Notes: generated by a model not told the origin, from the letters alone. 37,689 nucleotides of DNA from Planctomycetota bacterium (GCA_003695705.1 RFHU01000095.1:1-37689); one strand, 5' to 3'. Positions 16,659 through 24,311 are shown, numbered from the stretch's first letter. Numbers and translations: made by a program.

Positions 16659-17467
16659 GTCGCTTCCACGTCGTCGAGTGCGAAGCCAGCGGCTGCCTCG
16701 CCGAATTCTTCCTCAACGACGTGCCGCTCATCCGCTGCGGACGTGGCCGGGGAGGGAACTACGCGGCGCCGCATCATCCCCTTCTGCGAGCGGGGACCAA
16801 CGAGTTGACCATTGTGGTCGAGCCCGGCCCGACCCCGGGGGAGGCCCTCGTGGGCGAAGGGAGAGCGCGGCGCTGGCACGTGTTCGAGGAGGAGGCCTTG
16901 GCCCGCCTGTCCCTGGCGCGCTACCCCCGCGGTGCGGTCGTCGGCGGGCCGGACCGAGAGCTCGTGGCCGAGGTGGTCTGGCGCGCCAACCCCGGTCGCC
17001 GACGGGTCCCCCTCGTGGCCGGGCGGACCTTCGAGCGGGAGGAGCCGGGCGGCGCGGCCTGGGCCTGGGAGCGCTGCGAGCGGATCGCCGACCTGGCGGG
17101 CGCGCGCCAGGAGGTGGCGACGCTCCTCGGCGAGTGGCGCGAGGCGCTTGCCTCGGGCCAGCTCGAACCCTACCTCGAAGCCAACGAGCCGCGCTTCGCC
17201 GATCTGGAGGCCGCCTACGGGCACCCCCCGGGAACCAAGGCCGCGCAGCTGAAGAGCGCCAACGCCCAGGACCGCCAAACCAACGGCTGGCGCCTCGAAC
17301 CACTCGGCCAGCTCGATCTGCGTCGCTGCGGCGGCGGGCGCCTCCTCGAATGCGTCCGCCCCGACGGCCTCCCGGCCCTCCGCGAGGCCAAGGACGAAGA
17401 AGGCCGCTTCGGCAGCTACCCGGCGCTCGTGGGCCGCCTCGAAGGCCGCTGGCGCATCGTGCTCTGA
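16652..17467 (+). CDS. 271-aa protein overlapping the giant gene, candidate partner or immunity protein
   Basis: The GTG at 16652 lies inside the last codons of the giant gene (stop 16656-16658), an arrangement that implies translational coupling. The N-terminal 60 residues look like a beta-sandwich: CLAEFFLNDVPLIRCGRGRG and HPLLRAGTNELTIVVEPGPT. This is the pattern of a ligand- or partner-binding fold in which a flexible loop ends in a PGPTP turn. The C-terminal part is mixed, with LGEWREALASGQLEPYLEAN and a final domain containing DLRRCGGGRLLECVRPDG and GSYPALVGRLEGRWRIVL, close to a small beta-barrel/SNTF2-like tail. There is no signal peptide and no membrane helix. It could be an assembly factor, chaperone or immunity protein for the giant product; I cannot name the family. 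Confidence 0.82.
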   Translation: MVGRFHVVECEASGCLAEFFLNDVPLIRCGRGRGGNYAAPHHPLLRAGTNELTIVVEPGPTPGEALVGEGRARRWHVFEEEALARLSLARYPRGAVVGGPDRELVAEVVWRANPGRRRVPLVAGRTFEREEPGGAAWAWERCERIADLAGARQEVATLLGEWREALASGQLEPYLEANEPRFADLEAAYGHPPGTKAAQLKSANAQDRQTNGWRLEPLGQLDLRRCGGGRLLECVRPDGLPALREAKDEEGRFGSYPALVGRLEGRWRIVL

Positions 17468-17546
17468 GCGCGCACCGCGCGCGAGGCGATCCCGGCGACA
17501 CGAGCGTCTCCGCGCGAGCGGGCAGGCGGCGCCGCGAGCACTCGGC

Positions 17547-18506
17547 CTACGCCGGCGGAGCGTCTTCCTCGTCGAGTTCGACCTCGTCCTCGTCCTCGGC
17601 CGGGAGGGTCGCCCACAGGGCCCAGCGCAGCGCGTCGGCGCGCTCGTCCAAGAGGGGCGGGGGGTCCTCCCCGCCCTTGAGGCCCAGGCCCACCAGCAGC
17701 GAGGTGAGCCCGGCCGCGGTCGAACTCAGGCGCGGTCGCTTGCGGAACTCCAGTCGCATCACCAGACGACGGAGGCCCGCAGCGAGGCGCTCCGCCGCGG
17801 GGTCGGTCCCCGCTGCCCGCGGCCACCCTTCGGCGCGCGCCCGCAGGCTGCGGAGGTGTTCGAGGGCCAGGGCGAGCGCGCCCTGCTCGTCGCCGGACCG
17901 GAGCACTTCCTGCACGCGGCGCGCCTCCTCGCCAAGGAGCTCGCGCTCCTCGGCGTCGCCTTCCTCGTCGCGCAAGGCCAGCCGCAGCTCGTGCAGCGCG
18001 CCCACGGTGGCGTGGAGCTCCGCGGCCCGGTCGGCTGCCTGGGCCAGGCGCTCGCGATCGCGCGGACCGAGCCACTCGTCGACGGCCGGCGCGAGGGCCG
18101 CGAAGGACTCCTCCCAGGGAGGAGGCAACCGCTCCAGCAAGGGAGCGAGCCAGGTGACGGGGAAACCGAAGGGGCGGAGGCGCTCGATCATCGCCAGCGT
18201 CATCTCGGTCTCGGCGGGGCGCTCGGGGACGCTCGCCGCCCGCTCGGCGAGGTGGTCGAGCAGGAGGGGGTCGCCCGGCGTGTCGAAGAGGGCCTCGCGC
18301 ACGAGGGCCTCGCGCCGCGCGGCGGTCGCCGCCTCGTCGCCCGCGAGGCGCCAGAGCTCGGACCAGAGGGGGAGGCCGGGCTCCTCGTCCCAGGGCAGCT
18401 CCTCCTCGCGCCCGCCCGCCCAGGCCCAGAGGGCGCGGGCCGAGGTCCGCGTGGGGTACCGTTCGGCGAGCAGTTCCACGACCTCGGCGGTGAGGGCGGC
18501 GGTCAC
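17547..18506 (-). CDS. Protein with an effector-associated (death-like) N-terminal domain
   Basis: A 319-aa protein whose GTG 18506 overlaps the stop of the DUF4123 gene (ATGA-type overlap: TCGTGACC). The N-terminal 85 residues, TAEVVELLAERYPTRTSARA, then LPLWSELWRLAGD and LVREALFDTPGDPLLLDHLA, resemble the effector-associated domains described in bacterial conflict systems, small helical modules thought to recruit partners by like-with-like interaction. The next 190 residues are predicted helical and Arg/Glu/Leu-rich, with a possible coiled coil (DRERLAQAADRAAELHATVG). The C-terminus is a short hydrophobic patch followed by an acidic tail (EDEDEVELDEEDAPPA). The domain call comes from recollection of the family pattern. 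It would make this gene an adaptor linking the DUF4123 protein to something else. Confidence 0.75.
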   Translation of the reverse strand: MTAALTAEVVELLAERYPTRTSARALWAWAGGREEELPWDEEPGLPLWSELWRLAGDEAATAARREALVREALFDTPGDPLLLDHLAERAASVPERPAETEMTLAMIERLRPFGFPVTWLAPLLERLPPPWEESFAALAPAVDEWLGPRDRERLAQAADRAAELHATVGALHELRLALRDEEGDAEERELLGEEARRVQEVLRSGDEQGALALALEHLRSLRARAEGWPRAAGTDPAAERLAAGLRRLVMRLEFRKRPRLSSTAAGLTSLLVGLGLKGGEDPPPLLDERADALRWALWATLPAEDEDEVELDEEDAPPA

Positions 18507-19069
18507 GAAGCCTCCGGTGCGGCTTCGGGGGCGAGGCAGCGGAGATCGCAACGCAGCCCACCCCCCTCGCGAGAGAAGACCAGCACGTCGTCGCCGGGCT
18601 GGCGCCCCTCCACGAAGAATCGGTCCACGGGTCCGAACACGAAGTCGAGCTCCTCGCTCGTGCAGGTGGGCAGGTAGACGCGCAGGACACGGGGATCGTA
18701 GTAGCGGAAATACCGCTGGGATCCGTCTTCGCGCTGGACGAGGAGGAAGCGGCGGAAGTGCTTGCGCAGCTCCTTGAGAGAGGCTCCCGAGAGGAGGAAC
18801 ACGCCCCAGCTCTCCCCGTAGCCCGCGCGGGCCAGGAAGTCGCAGAAGGGGTCGGCCGGCTCGAGGGCGACGAGCCAGGGCGCGGCGGCCTCGAGCTCCT
18901 GGGAGAGCTTCCCCGAGTAGAGGCAGAGCGCCTCGTTGGCGGCCCCCCGCACCTCGAGGTAGACGTCGGGGTGTCGCGCCCCGTCGAGCAGGGCGTAGAG
19001 CCGCCCTCCGCTCTCGGAACACGCCTTGGAGAGGAGGTCGAGCAGGTCGTCGGCGTACTCGTAGCTCAT
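18503..19069 (-). CDS. DUF4123 domain protein, T6SS effector adaptor/chaperone type
   Basis: A 188-aa protein from ATG 19069. The order of family hallmarks is clear: LYALLDGARHPDVY near residue 24, LYSGKLSQELEAAAPWLVAL near 50, WGVFLLSGASLKELRKHFRR near 85, then RYFRYYDPRVLRVYLPTCT and FGPVDRFFVEG. DUF4123 proteins (Tap/TEC) load effectors onto the VgrG spike in type VI secretion, and this is the strongest functional hint for the locus. The gene is 6 bp from the upstream Cys-rich gene and overlaps the downstream gene, so the three form one operon. Its natural client may be the giant protein encoded by the converging operon, but this is inferred from proximity only. Confidence 0.92.
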   Translation of the reverse strand: MSYEYADDLLDLLSKACSESGGRLYALLDGARHPDVYLEVRGAANEALCLYSGKLSQELEAAAPWLVALEPADPFCDFLARAGYGESWGVFLLSGASLKELRKHFRRFLLVQREDGSQRYFRYYDPRVLRVYLPTCTSEELDFVFGPVDRFFVEGRQPGDDVLVFSREGGGLRCDLRCLAPEAAPEAS

Positions 19070-19075
19070 GGAACC

Positions 19076-19426
19076 TCAGGTGGCGGCGGAGGTCTGGGAC
19101 TCCGCCTGGGCGCGCTCGCGCCGCCGCTGCGCTTCTTCGCAGTCCTCGCAGAAGGGGGTGCCGTCCCGCGAGGCCTGCTCGAGTGCCTTGGCCTGCTCGG
19201 CCTGGCGCGCCCGCTCGTACTCCTCGCACTTCTCGCAGAAGGGCGCCCCGTTCTTGGCGGCCTCGCGCAGGGCCTCGGCCTGCAAGAGTTCGTCGCCCTC
19301 GTGGCGCTTGCCGAGGGCGAAGAGCCTCGTCCGATCGAGCTTGAGGGTCCACTTGGGCTTGCTGATGCCGCAGGTCCGACAGACCTCGTCATCCATCATG
19401 GTGCGGCCGCAGTGCTGCCAGGGCAC
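19076..19426 (-). CDS. Small Cys-rich protein with duplicated CxxC unit
   Basis: A 116-aa protein beginning at GTG 19426 behind GGAGGAGG. It has a degenerate zinc ribbon (H5, C6 and C16-x2-C19), then KWTLKLDRTRLF. After that come two copies of an 18-residue unit, AL-x6-G-x-PFCE-x-CEE, starting at residues 52 and 81 and each carrying one CxxC (64-67 and 93-96). The linkers are charged helices rich in Glu, Arg, Gln and Ala. The two CxxC pairs could bind one zinc ion together. It leads the operon with the DUF4123 and effector-associated-domain proteins. I know no named family; zinc binding is inferred from the cysteine pattern. Confidence 0.82.
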   Translation of the reverse strand: MPWQHCGRTMMDDEVCRTCGISKPKWTLKLDRTRLFALGKRHEGDELLQAEALREAAKNGAPFCEKCEEYERARQAEQAKALEQASRDGTPFCEDCEEAQRRRERAQAESQTSAAT

Positions 19427-19687
19427 GAAGCCTCCTCCGCTGCGGCGACGCTAGCGTGCGGAGCTGCGCGCATCAACGCCGGCCGGGCGGGACCCTCCCC
19501 CTCGCCGGGCTGGCCGCGCGTCGCCTGGGGTTGCCGCCCAGCGCAGGGGCTCGCCATCGACGAGGAGACCGGCGGCCCGACCGGCGCCGGCCGGCCACGG
19601 CTCCCCTCCGAGCTCCCCCTCCCGCGGTACTCTTCCATGACAGGAATCGCCTGCAGAGCCCAGCGCAGAGGGCCTAGGAGCCGCCCC

Positions 19688-19703
19688 GTGTCCGCGAGGA
19701 CAC
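19688..19703 (+). promoter_or_regulatory. Stem-loop with GNRA-type tetraloop in leader region
   Basis: GTGTCC and GGACAC pair perfectly around a GCGA loop, a stable GNRA tetraloop. It lies about 190 bp before the lipoprotein start. It may be part of a 5' leader structure. Confidence 0.4.
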
Positions 19704-19778
19704 AGCCCGCCCGCGGACGGACAGGCCCCGCCCAAACTTCGAAGCCCTGAGACACGAATGAGCCGCGTCCTACGAAAC

Positions 19779-19798
19779 CGCGAGGCTTAGTCCTCGCG
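19779..19798 (+). promoter_or_regulatory. 7-bp stem-loop in leader region
   Basis: CGCGAGG and CCTCGCG form a perfect stem with a CTTAGT loop, about 90 bp upstream of the TTG start. It could be a leader element or a weak terminator; no T-run follows. Confidence 0.4.
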
Positions 19799-19878
19799 TG
19801 CGTGCTTTGGGCCTGCGGTTGCAGTAGGGGCCTGCGTCACCCGGCTCCACCCTTCGCTCAGGAACCCCGGAGCCAGTC

Positions 19879-19884
19879 AGGAGA
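19879..19884 (+). promoter_or_regulatory. Ribosome binding site deciding a TTG start
   Basis: AGGAGA lies 6 nt before the TTG at 19891. That TTG gives a proper lipoprotein signal peptide, so the site supports TTG as the real start codon. Confidence 0.75.
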
Positions 19885-19890
19885 GCAGCC

Positions 19891-22353
19891 TTGAGGTTCA
19901 CACACATCGTCCGTACTGCCGGTCTGTACGTCCTGCTCGCCGCCGCCGTCAGCGGCTGCTCCAAGGACAAGGACCGTCCCTCCGCCGGGGCCGCCGCCCC
20001 CGGCGCCACCGCCCCCGGGAAGCCCACCGCGCTCGCGGGCGCGACCGTGAAGGCCACCGCCCTCGCCAGCCCGCGCTCGTGCCACACGGCCACCGCCAGC
20101 CCCCAGGGGGTCGTCGTCATTGGTGGCGAAGACCGCGGCCAGGTCCTCGCCAGCGTCGAGATCTACCAGAACGGGGCCTGGAAGGCCGGCGGCCAGCTCA
20201 GCACGCCGCGCAAGGGACACACCGCGACCCTGCTGCAGAACGGCCGCATTCTCGTGGTGGGCGGCCAGAGCGACGCCCAAGGCAACATGCTCCTCGCGAG
20301 CGCCGAGCTCTACGATCCCGTCACCGGCGCCTCGTCGCCGGCCGGTTCGCTGGTCGAAGCGCGCGCCGACCACGTCGCCGTGGCCTTCACCTATCAGGGC
20401 CGGGAAATGGTCCTCATCGCCGGAGGCGTGACCGCCGGCGGCGGCTCGGTCGCCAGCGCCGAAGTCTACGACCCCGCGACGAACCGCTTCACCCAGCTCC
20501 CGCGCTCCATGGCGAGCGACCGGGCCCGCGCCCGCGCCGTCCTCCTGCCCAGCGGGAAGGTGCTCATCGCAGGCGGCCTGAGCGGTTTCCGCCGCGCGGC
20601 GCCCACCCCGCGCCCCGCTCCCTTCGCCGAGGTCTTCGACCCCGCCACCCTCACCTTCGCCGCCACCCCGGCCCAGGGCATCGCCCGCTACGGCGCGGCC
20701 CTCGCGCTGACCGACCGCGGCGGAGCCCTCCTCGTCGGCGGGAACAGCGGCGCGAGCATCGAGGCCAGCGCCGAGCTCTACGACCCCGCCAGCAACGCCT
20801 GGTCTCCCAGCCAGGCCCGCCTCGCCCAGCCCCGCGAGGAACTCTCGCTCACCGCGGTGCGCGGCGGCAAGCTCCTCGCCGTGGGCGGATCGGCCAAGCA
20901 GGCCAGCCCCGCCATCGAGCTCTACGACAGCGCCAGCGACTCCTTCTCGCCCCTCAGCGGGCTCTTGGTCGCCCGGCAGTGCCACACGGCCACCGCCCTC
21001 GCCAACGGCCACGTGCTGGTGGTCGGCGGCCTCGACGCCAAGGGACAGGCCCTCGCCACCGCCGAAGAATACGATCCCTTCGCGCCGGCGGGCACCAAGC
21101 CGGCCGCCCTTCCCACGCCCGTCGTCCCGCCCGTGCAGCCGCCCACCCAGCCGCCCGTGCAGGTCACCCCGCCGCGCCTCCTCGCCGTTCTGCCCAACAA
21201 GGGCAAGCCGGGCGACCTGATCACCATCGCAGGCAAGGACTTCGCTCCGAACAAGGCCGACAACCAGGTCTGGTTCCAGGGCGGCGTGCAGGGCCGCGTC
21301 CTCTTCGAGGTCAAGGTCAAGAACCTTCCCTTCCTCGGCGCGGTGCAGACCCTCGTCGTGGAGGTCCCCCAAGGCGCTCAGAGCGGCGACGTGGTCGTCG
21401 TCAGCCGCGGCCGCCAGTCGCAGGGGCGCAGCTTCACCATCGACATGCAGTCGGGCGGTGACCCCAAAATCCTGCGCACTCTGCAGCGCCGCGCGGCGCC
21501 CGGCGCCATGATCACCATCTTCGGGCGCAACTTCGCTCGCCCCGCCAGCCAGAACATCGTCCGCTTCAACGGCGTGCCCGGTGCGGTGGTCGGCGGCATC
21601 ACGACCCAGAGCATTCCCTTCCTCGGCAACGTGGCCGTCATGCTCGCCGTCGTGCCCCAAGGCGCCACCACCGGCGACCTGACCGTCGAGGCCAACGGCA
21701 AGGTCTCCCCCGGCTACCCCTTCGAGGTGATCGGCACGACCCCCGCCCCCGCGCCGAGCAACCCCGGAGCGCCGAGCAACCCCGGAGCGCCGAGCAACCC
21801 CGGCACTCCCATCGCGAACCCGCCCGCCGGGACCGCCCTTTCCACGGTCTTCCTCGAAGACTTCGAGGGCAACACGGTGAACATGGGCGCCCAGGGCGGC
21901 TTGTGGGAGGCGGCCATGCCCGCGCCTCCCGGCCCCGCCGCCGCCGCCAGCGGCCAGTGGTGCGCCGGAACGGCCATGCTCTCGGGACGCTACGCGCCCG
22001 GCGCCGACGGCTACCTGATCACGCCGGAGATCGACCTCACCGGCAAGAGCCAGGCCGAGCTTCGCTTCAACCAATGGTTCGAGACCGACGGCGTGGACGC
22101 AGGGCGCGTGATCGTCAGCGCCGACGGCGGCCAGACCTGGCGCCTCCTGCGCCCCCAGGGCGGCTACGCCAGCACGGCGATCTACCAGCCGGGCGAAGGC
22201 TTCACGGGCCAGTCCGGCGGCTGGCTGCTGACGAGCTGCGACCTCTCGGCCTACGCCGGCCAGCGGATCGTCGTGGCCTTCGAGTTCCGCGCCGACGGCG
22301 CGGGCGAAGCGGCGGGCTGGTACCTCGACGACATCGAGGTCCGTGCCAACTGA
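19891..22353 (+). CDS. Surface lipoprotein with Kelch propeller, two IPT/TIG domains and C-terminal jelly roll
   Basis: An 820-aa protein with a TTG start. The signal peptide ends in a lipobox (AAVSGC, Cys23), followed by an Ala/Gly/Pro linker. Residues about 55-405 form a Kelch/galactose-oxidase-type beta-propeller with repeated GHTATLL-x-NGRILVVGG and SAELYDP motifs. Two IPT/TIG Ig-like domains follow (about 428-520 and 526-615), opening with LPNKGKPGDLITIAGKDF and RRAAPGAMITIFGRNF. A repetitive APSNPG linker leads to a C-terminal MAM/immune-inhibitor-A-like jelly roll (about 650-820: LEDFEG, GYLITPEIDLTG, VIVSADGGQTW, WYLDDIEV). It should sit on the cell surface and bind polysaccharide or protein. 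A hairpin terminator follows. Confidence 0.93.
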   Translation: MRFTHIVRTAGLYVLLAAAVSGCSKDKDRPSAGAAAPGATAPGKPTALAGATVKATALASPRSCHTATASPQGVVVIGGEDRGQVLASVEIYQNGAWKAGGQLSTPRKGHTATLLQNGRILVVGGQSDAQGNMLLASAELYDPVTGASSPAGSLVEARADHVAVAFTYQGREMVLIAGGVTAGGGSVASAEVYDPATNRFTQLPRSMASDRARARAVLLPSGKVLIAGGLSGFRRAAPTPRPAPFAEVFDPATLTFAATPAQGIARYGAALALTDRGGALLVGGNSGASIEASAELYDPASNAWSPSQARLAQPREELSLTAVRGGKLLAVGGSAKQASPAIELYDSASDSFSPLSGLLVARQCHTATALANGHVLVVGGLDAKGQALATAEEYDPFAPAGTKPAALPTPVVPPVQPPTQPPVQVTPPRLLAVLPNKGKPGDLITIAGKDFAPNKADNQVWFQGGVQGRVLFEVKVKNLPFLGAVQTLVVEVPQGAQSGDVVVVSRGRQSQGRSFTIDMQSGGDPKILRTLQRRAAPGAMITIFGRNFARPASQNIVRFNGVPGAVVGGITTQSIPFLGNVAVMLAVVPQGATTGDLTVEANGKVSPGYPFEVIGTTPAPAPSNPGAPSNPGAPSNPGTPIANPPAGTALSTVFLEDFEGNTVNMGAQGGLWEAAMPAPPGPAAAASGQWCAGTAMLSGRYAPGADGYLITPEIDLTGKSQAELRFNQWFETDGVDAGRVIVSADGGQTWRLLRPQGGYASTAIYQPGEGFTGQSGGWLLTSCDLSAYAGQRIVVAFEFRADGAGEAAGWYLDDIEVRAN
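21751..21803 (+). repeat. Three near-perfect copies of an 18-bp unit
   Basis: The unit GCGCCGAGCAACCCCGGA occurs twice in full and once to 17 bases. It encodes APSNPG repeats in the linker between the second TIG domain and the jelly roll of the lipoprotein. The number of copies may vary between strains without breaking the frame. Confidence 0.93.
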
Positions 22354-22363
22354 CCGCCGTCCG

Positions 22364-22395
22364 CGGAGGGGGGGACCTTCGCGTCCCTCCCTCCG
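22364..22395 (+). terminator. Hairpin terminator after the Kelch lipoprotein
   Basis: CGGAGGGGGGGAC and GTCCCTCCCTCCG form a 13-bp stem with one G-T pair and a CTTCGC loop, 10 bp after the stop codon. No long T-run follows. Its position between converging genes supports a terminator. Confidence 0.65.
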
Positions 22396-22569
22396 TCGTT
22401 CGCGCGGCGACGCGCGGGGCACCGCGCCGCTCCGACCGACGCGGAGCGGCCCCCACCCGAACACTCTCTGCTCTTCGACCGTGGCGCCGCGCGCCGGGGG
22501 CTGGATCCCTGGCGCGCGGCAGTCCTTTTGCGCGAGGAGGTTCCGCGGCAGGCGGCGCCCCGGTCGCGA

Positions 22570-23172
22570 TCAGCTGCCCCGGCAGAGGGCGAGGATCCTC
22601 CGCTCGATGCGCGTGAAGCAACGGCGCGCCTCGTAGGGGAGCGACTCGCGCTTGACGACCTGCCGGCAGCCCCCGTCGCGGTAGAGGGTCAGCGAGCGCT
22701 CGGGACCGATGGGATCCTTGACCCCGAAGGGCTCCCAGGGGAGCGAGGAGAACCCTTCGCGCTCGAGTTCGCCGAGCAGCCAGCCCATCTCGGCCCGCGT
22801 CAGCCGCTGCACCGTGAGCCGACCCTTCAGATCCGTCTCGCGCCAGAAGAAGGCGTTGCCGGGGTCGCTGGAGAAGATGAAGGGGTGGGGACGAGGGCTG
22901 CGGTGGTCCGAGCGGCCCACGTAGACCAAGGTGGCCAGCGGCCCCTCGGTCGCGTCCTGCCAACCCCGCGCCGGCCGGTAGCCGAGGACGAGCCTGGGCG
23001 CCGACCCCTCGCCGGCCCCGATGGCCGCGGTCGGGCCCGCGGTTGGGCCCGCGGCCGAGCGAACCGGAGCGCTCCCAGCGGCCCGCGGCGGCGTCCCCGC
23101 GCAGCCCGCCCACACCCCAAGGAGCAGGGGGAGCACAGAGCGCAGCCAGCGGGTCCGTGGGGGGAGCGTCAC
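22570..23172 (-). CDS. Small lipoprotein of unknown function
   Basis: A 200-aa protein starting at GTG 23172. The N-terminus, TRWLRSVLPLLLGVWAGC, is a lipoprotein signal peptide with the lipobox ending at Cys26. A low-complexity Ala/Gly/Pro stretch with a PTAGPTAA repeat follows. The mature domain (from about 70) has alternating beta and charged segments: PLATLVYVGRSDHRSPRP, FIFSSDPGNAFFWRE, VQRLTRAEMGWLLGELEREG and SLTLYRDGGCRQVVKRESLP, ending with a conserved-looking CFTRIERRILALC. The last two cysteines may form a disulfide. I recognise no family. No good ribosome binding site precedes the GTG, so the start is less certain. It is 167 bp downstream of the RNase HII-like gene. Confidence 0.75.
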   Translation of the reverse strand: MTLPPRTRWLRSVLPLLLGVWAGCAGTPPRAAGSAPVRSAAGPTAGPTAAIGAGEGSAPRLVLGYRPARGWQDATEGPLATLVYVGRSDHRSPRPHPFIFSSDPGNAFFWRETDLKGRLTVQRLTRAEMGWLLGELEREGFSSLPWEPFGVKDPIGPERSLTLYRDGGCRQVVKRESLPYEARRCFTRIERRILALCRGS

Positions 23173-23339
23173 GGGGGGACAGCTTGCCCGAGGACGTCCA
23201 CGTCGCCAAGCCGTGGGGGGGCGCGGCGCGCGGCCTGCCGCTCGGCCGAGCTCGGGCCGGCGCGTCGGCTTCCGCTCGCCCCGCGCCCCCGCGCGCGCTC
23301 CGGAGCGGGAGGTCAGCCGAAAGCCCGCCGCCTGCGAGG

Positions 23340-24311
23340 TCAACGGGCGCGGACCAAGACCTCCCGCGCGACGCCGAGGCCGCCCAGGGAAGGACCGACC
23401 TCCGCCAGGAAGCGCTTGGCGTCGAGGGCGTAGCCCGCGGTTGGCGCGAGGCCAGGAATTCGCTCCTGGAACCACGCGTTGAGGCGGCTCATGAAGACTT
23501 CCCGCAGGTACTTGCAGTGCATGGACGCGAGCGCCACCGGCAAGCTGTGCTCCTCGGCCTGGGTGCGGAACTCGACGCGCACCGGGCCGCGCGGGCTGTC
23601 GACGCGGTAGCGGCTCCGTTCGGGACCCTGCTCGTCGATGTCGATTCGGGCCAGGGGGAAGGCCGCCCCCAGGAGGCGCAGGTAGACGGCGCGTCCGCCG
23701 TGCTTGTCGACGGTCACCGCGAGCGGACCGTGGGTCCGCTCGCGTAGGGCCTTGAGGAGCTCCACGCACTGGCGGGCGAGCACCTGGCCCTTGTTCTGGG
23801 TCTCGCGCACCAGGGCGTTGTAGCGGGGCACGTCGACCACGCGTGCCCCTGCGCCCAGGTAGCGCACGCCCGCGGCGGCGCAGGCCTCCCGGAGGCGCGC
23901 GGCGCGCCCTGAGACCTCGCCGCTCCAGGCGACCGCGGGCAGGCGCAGGCCCTCCAATCCGCGGTACCACGGCAGGTCGCCGTAGACCGCCGTCGCCTGC
24001 CCAAGCTCCTCGAGCAGTTCCCCCAGGGTGGGCGGTTCGGGCCGGAGGAGCGCCCGGAACGCGAGTACGCCGAGTTCCAGGTGCTTGAGGCCGTCCTTGC
24101 GGGGCTTGATCTCCTTGCTGTCGGCCACCCACAGCTTGCTCTTTTCTTCGCCGCGGGCGCGCCGGCGCACCGCGGCGCCGAGGCGCTCCCAGAGGTCCAC
24201 GTTCCCGCTCGGCGGAGGGTCTTCGACCGCGAAGGCCGTCCAGCCCACCGCCAGGGGGCCCAGCTTGGGCCCGTAGCCCGCCTCGTCGAAGCCCGCGAAG
24301 ATCCAGCGCAT
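23340..24311 (-). CDS. RNase HII-like protein (divergent, enlarged)
   Basis: A 323-aa protein from ATG 24311. It opens with FAGFDEAGYGPKLGPLAVG, the RNase HII active-site motif (D9, E10), followed by VADSKEIKP (61-70), equivalent to the family's DSKKL element. A third acidic residue is in VDKHGGR (D202), and LASMHCKYLREVF (261-273) stands where RNase HII has its AASI-x-AK helix. RNase HII normally has about 200-230 residues and removes ribonucleotides from DNA, so this protein carries about 100 extra residues, mostly between DSKE and VDK (70-195). The fourth catalytic Asp is not obvious, though E253/E254 may stand in. It is likely a specialised paralogue. The gene starts 11 bp after the ceramidase-like gene's stop. 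Confidence 0.85.
   Translation of the reverse strand: MRWIFAGFDEAGYGPKLGPLAVGWTAFAVEDPPPSGNVDLWERLGAAVRRRARGEEKSKLWVADSKEIKPRKDGLKHLELGVLAFRALLRPEPPTLGELLEELGQATAVYGDLPWYRGLEGLRLPAVAWSGEVSGRAARLREACAAAGVRYLGAGARVVDVPRYNALVRETQNKGQVLARQCVELLKALRERTHGPLAVTVDKHGGRAVYLRLLGAAFPLARIDIDEQGPERSRYRVDSPRGPVRVEFRTQAEEHSLPVALASMHCKYLREVFMSRLNAWFQERIPGLAPTAGYALDAKRFLAEVGPSLGGLGVAREVLVRAR

Larger units (their letters stand above)
19427..19890. other. 464-bp divergent intergenic region with two hairpins
   Basis: No convincing gene lies here. The region separates the minus-strand DUF4123 operon from the plus-strand Kelch lipoprotein, so it should carry both promoters, although no consensus -35/-10 pair stands out. 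Two perfect stem-loops lie in the half nearest the lipoprotein, at 19688-19703 and 19779-19798, which suggests a structured 5' leader. I could not match it to a known riboswitch class. Confidence 0.6.

Noticed and set aside
18507-19352. N-terminal extension of the 319-aa protein's frame
   Set aside because: It overlaps the DUF4123 and Cys-rich genes out of frame and has Arg/Gly-biased shadow composition.
19640-19890. Possible c-di-GMP or other known riboswitch
   Set aside because: I tried to match conserved loops of known classes by eye and found no match; only generic hairpins can be claimed.
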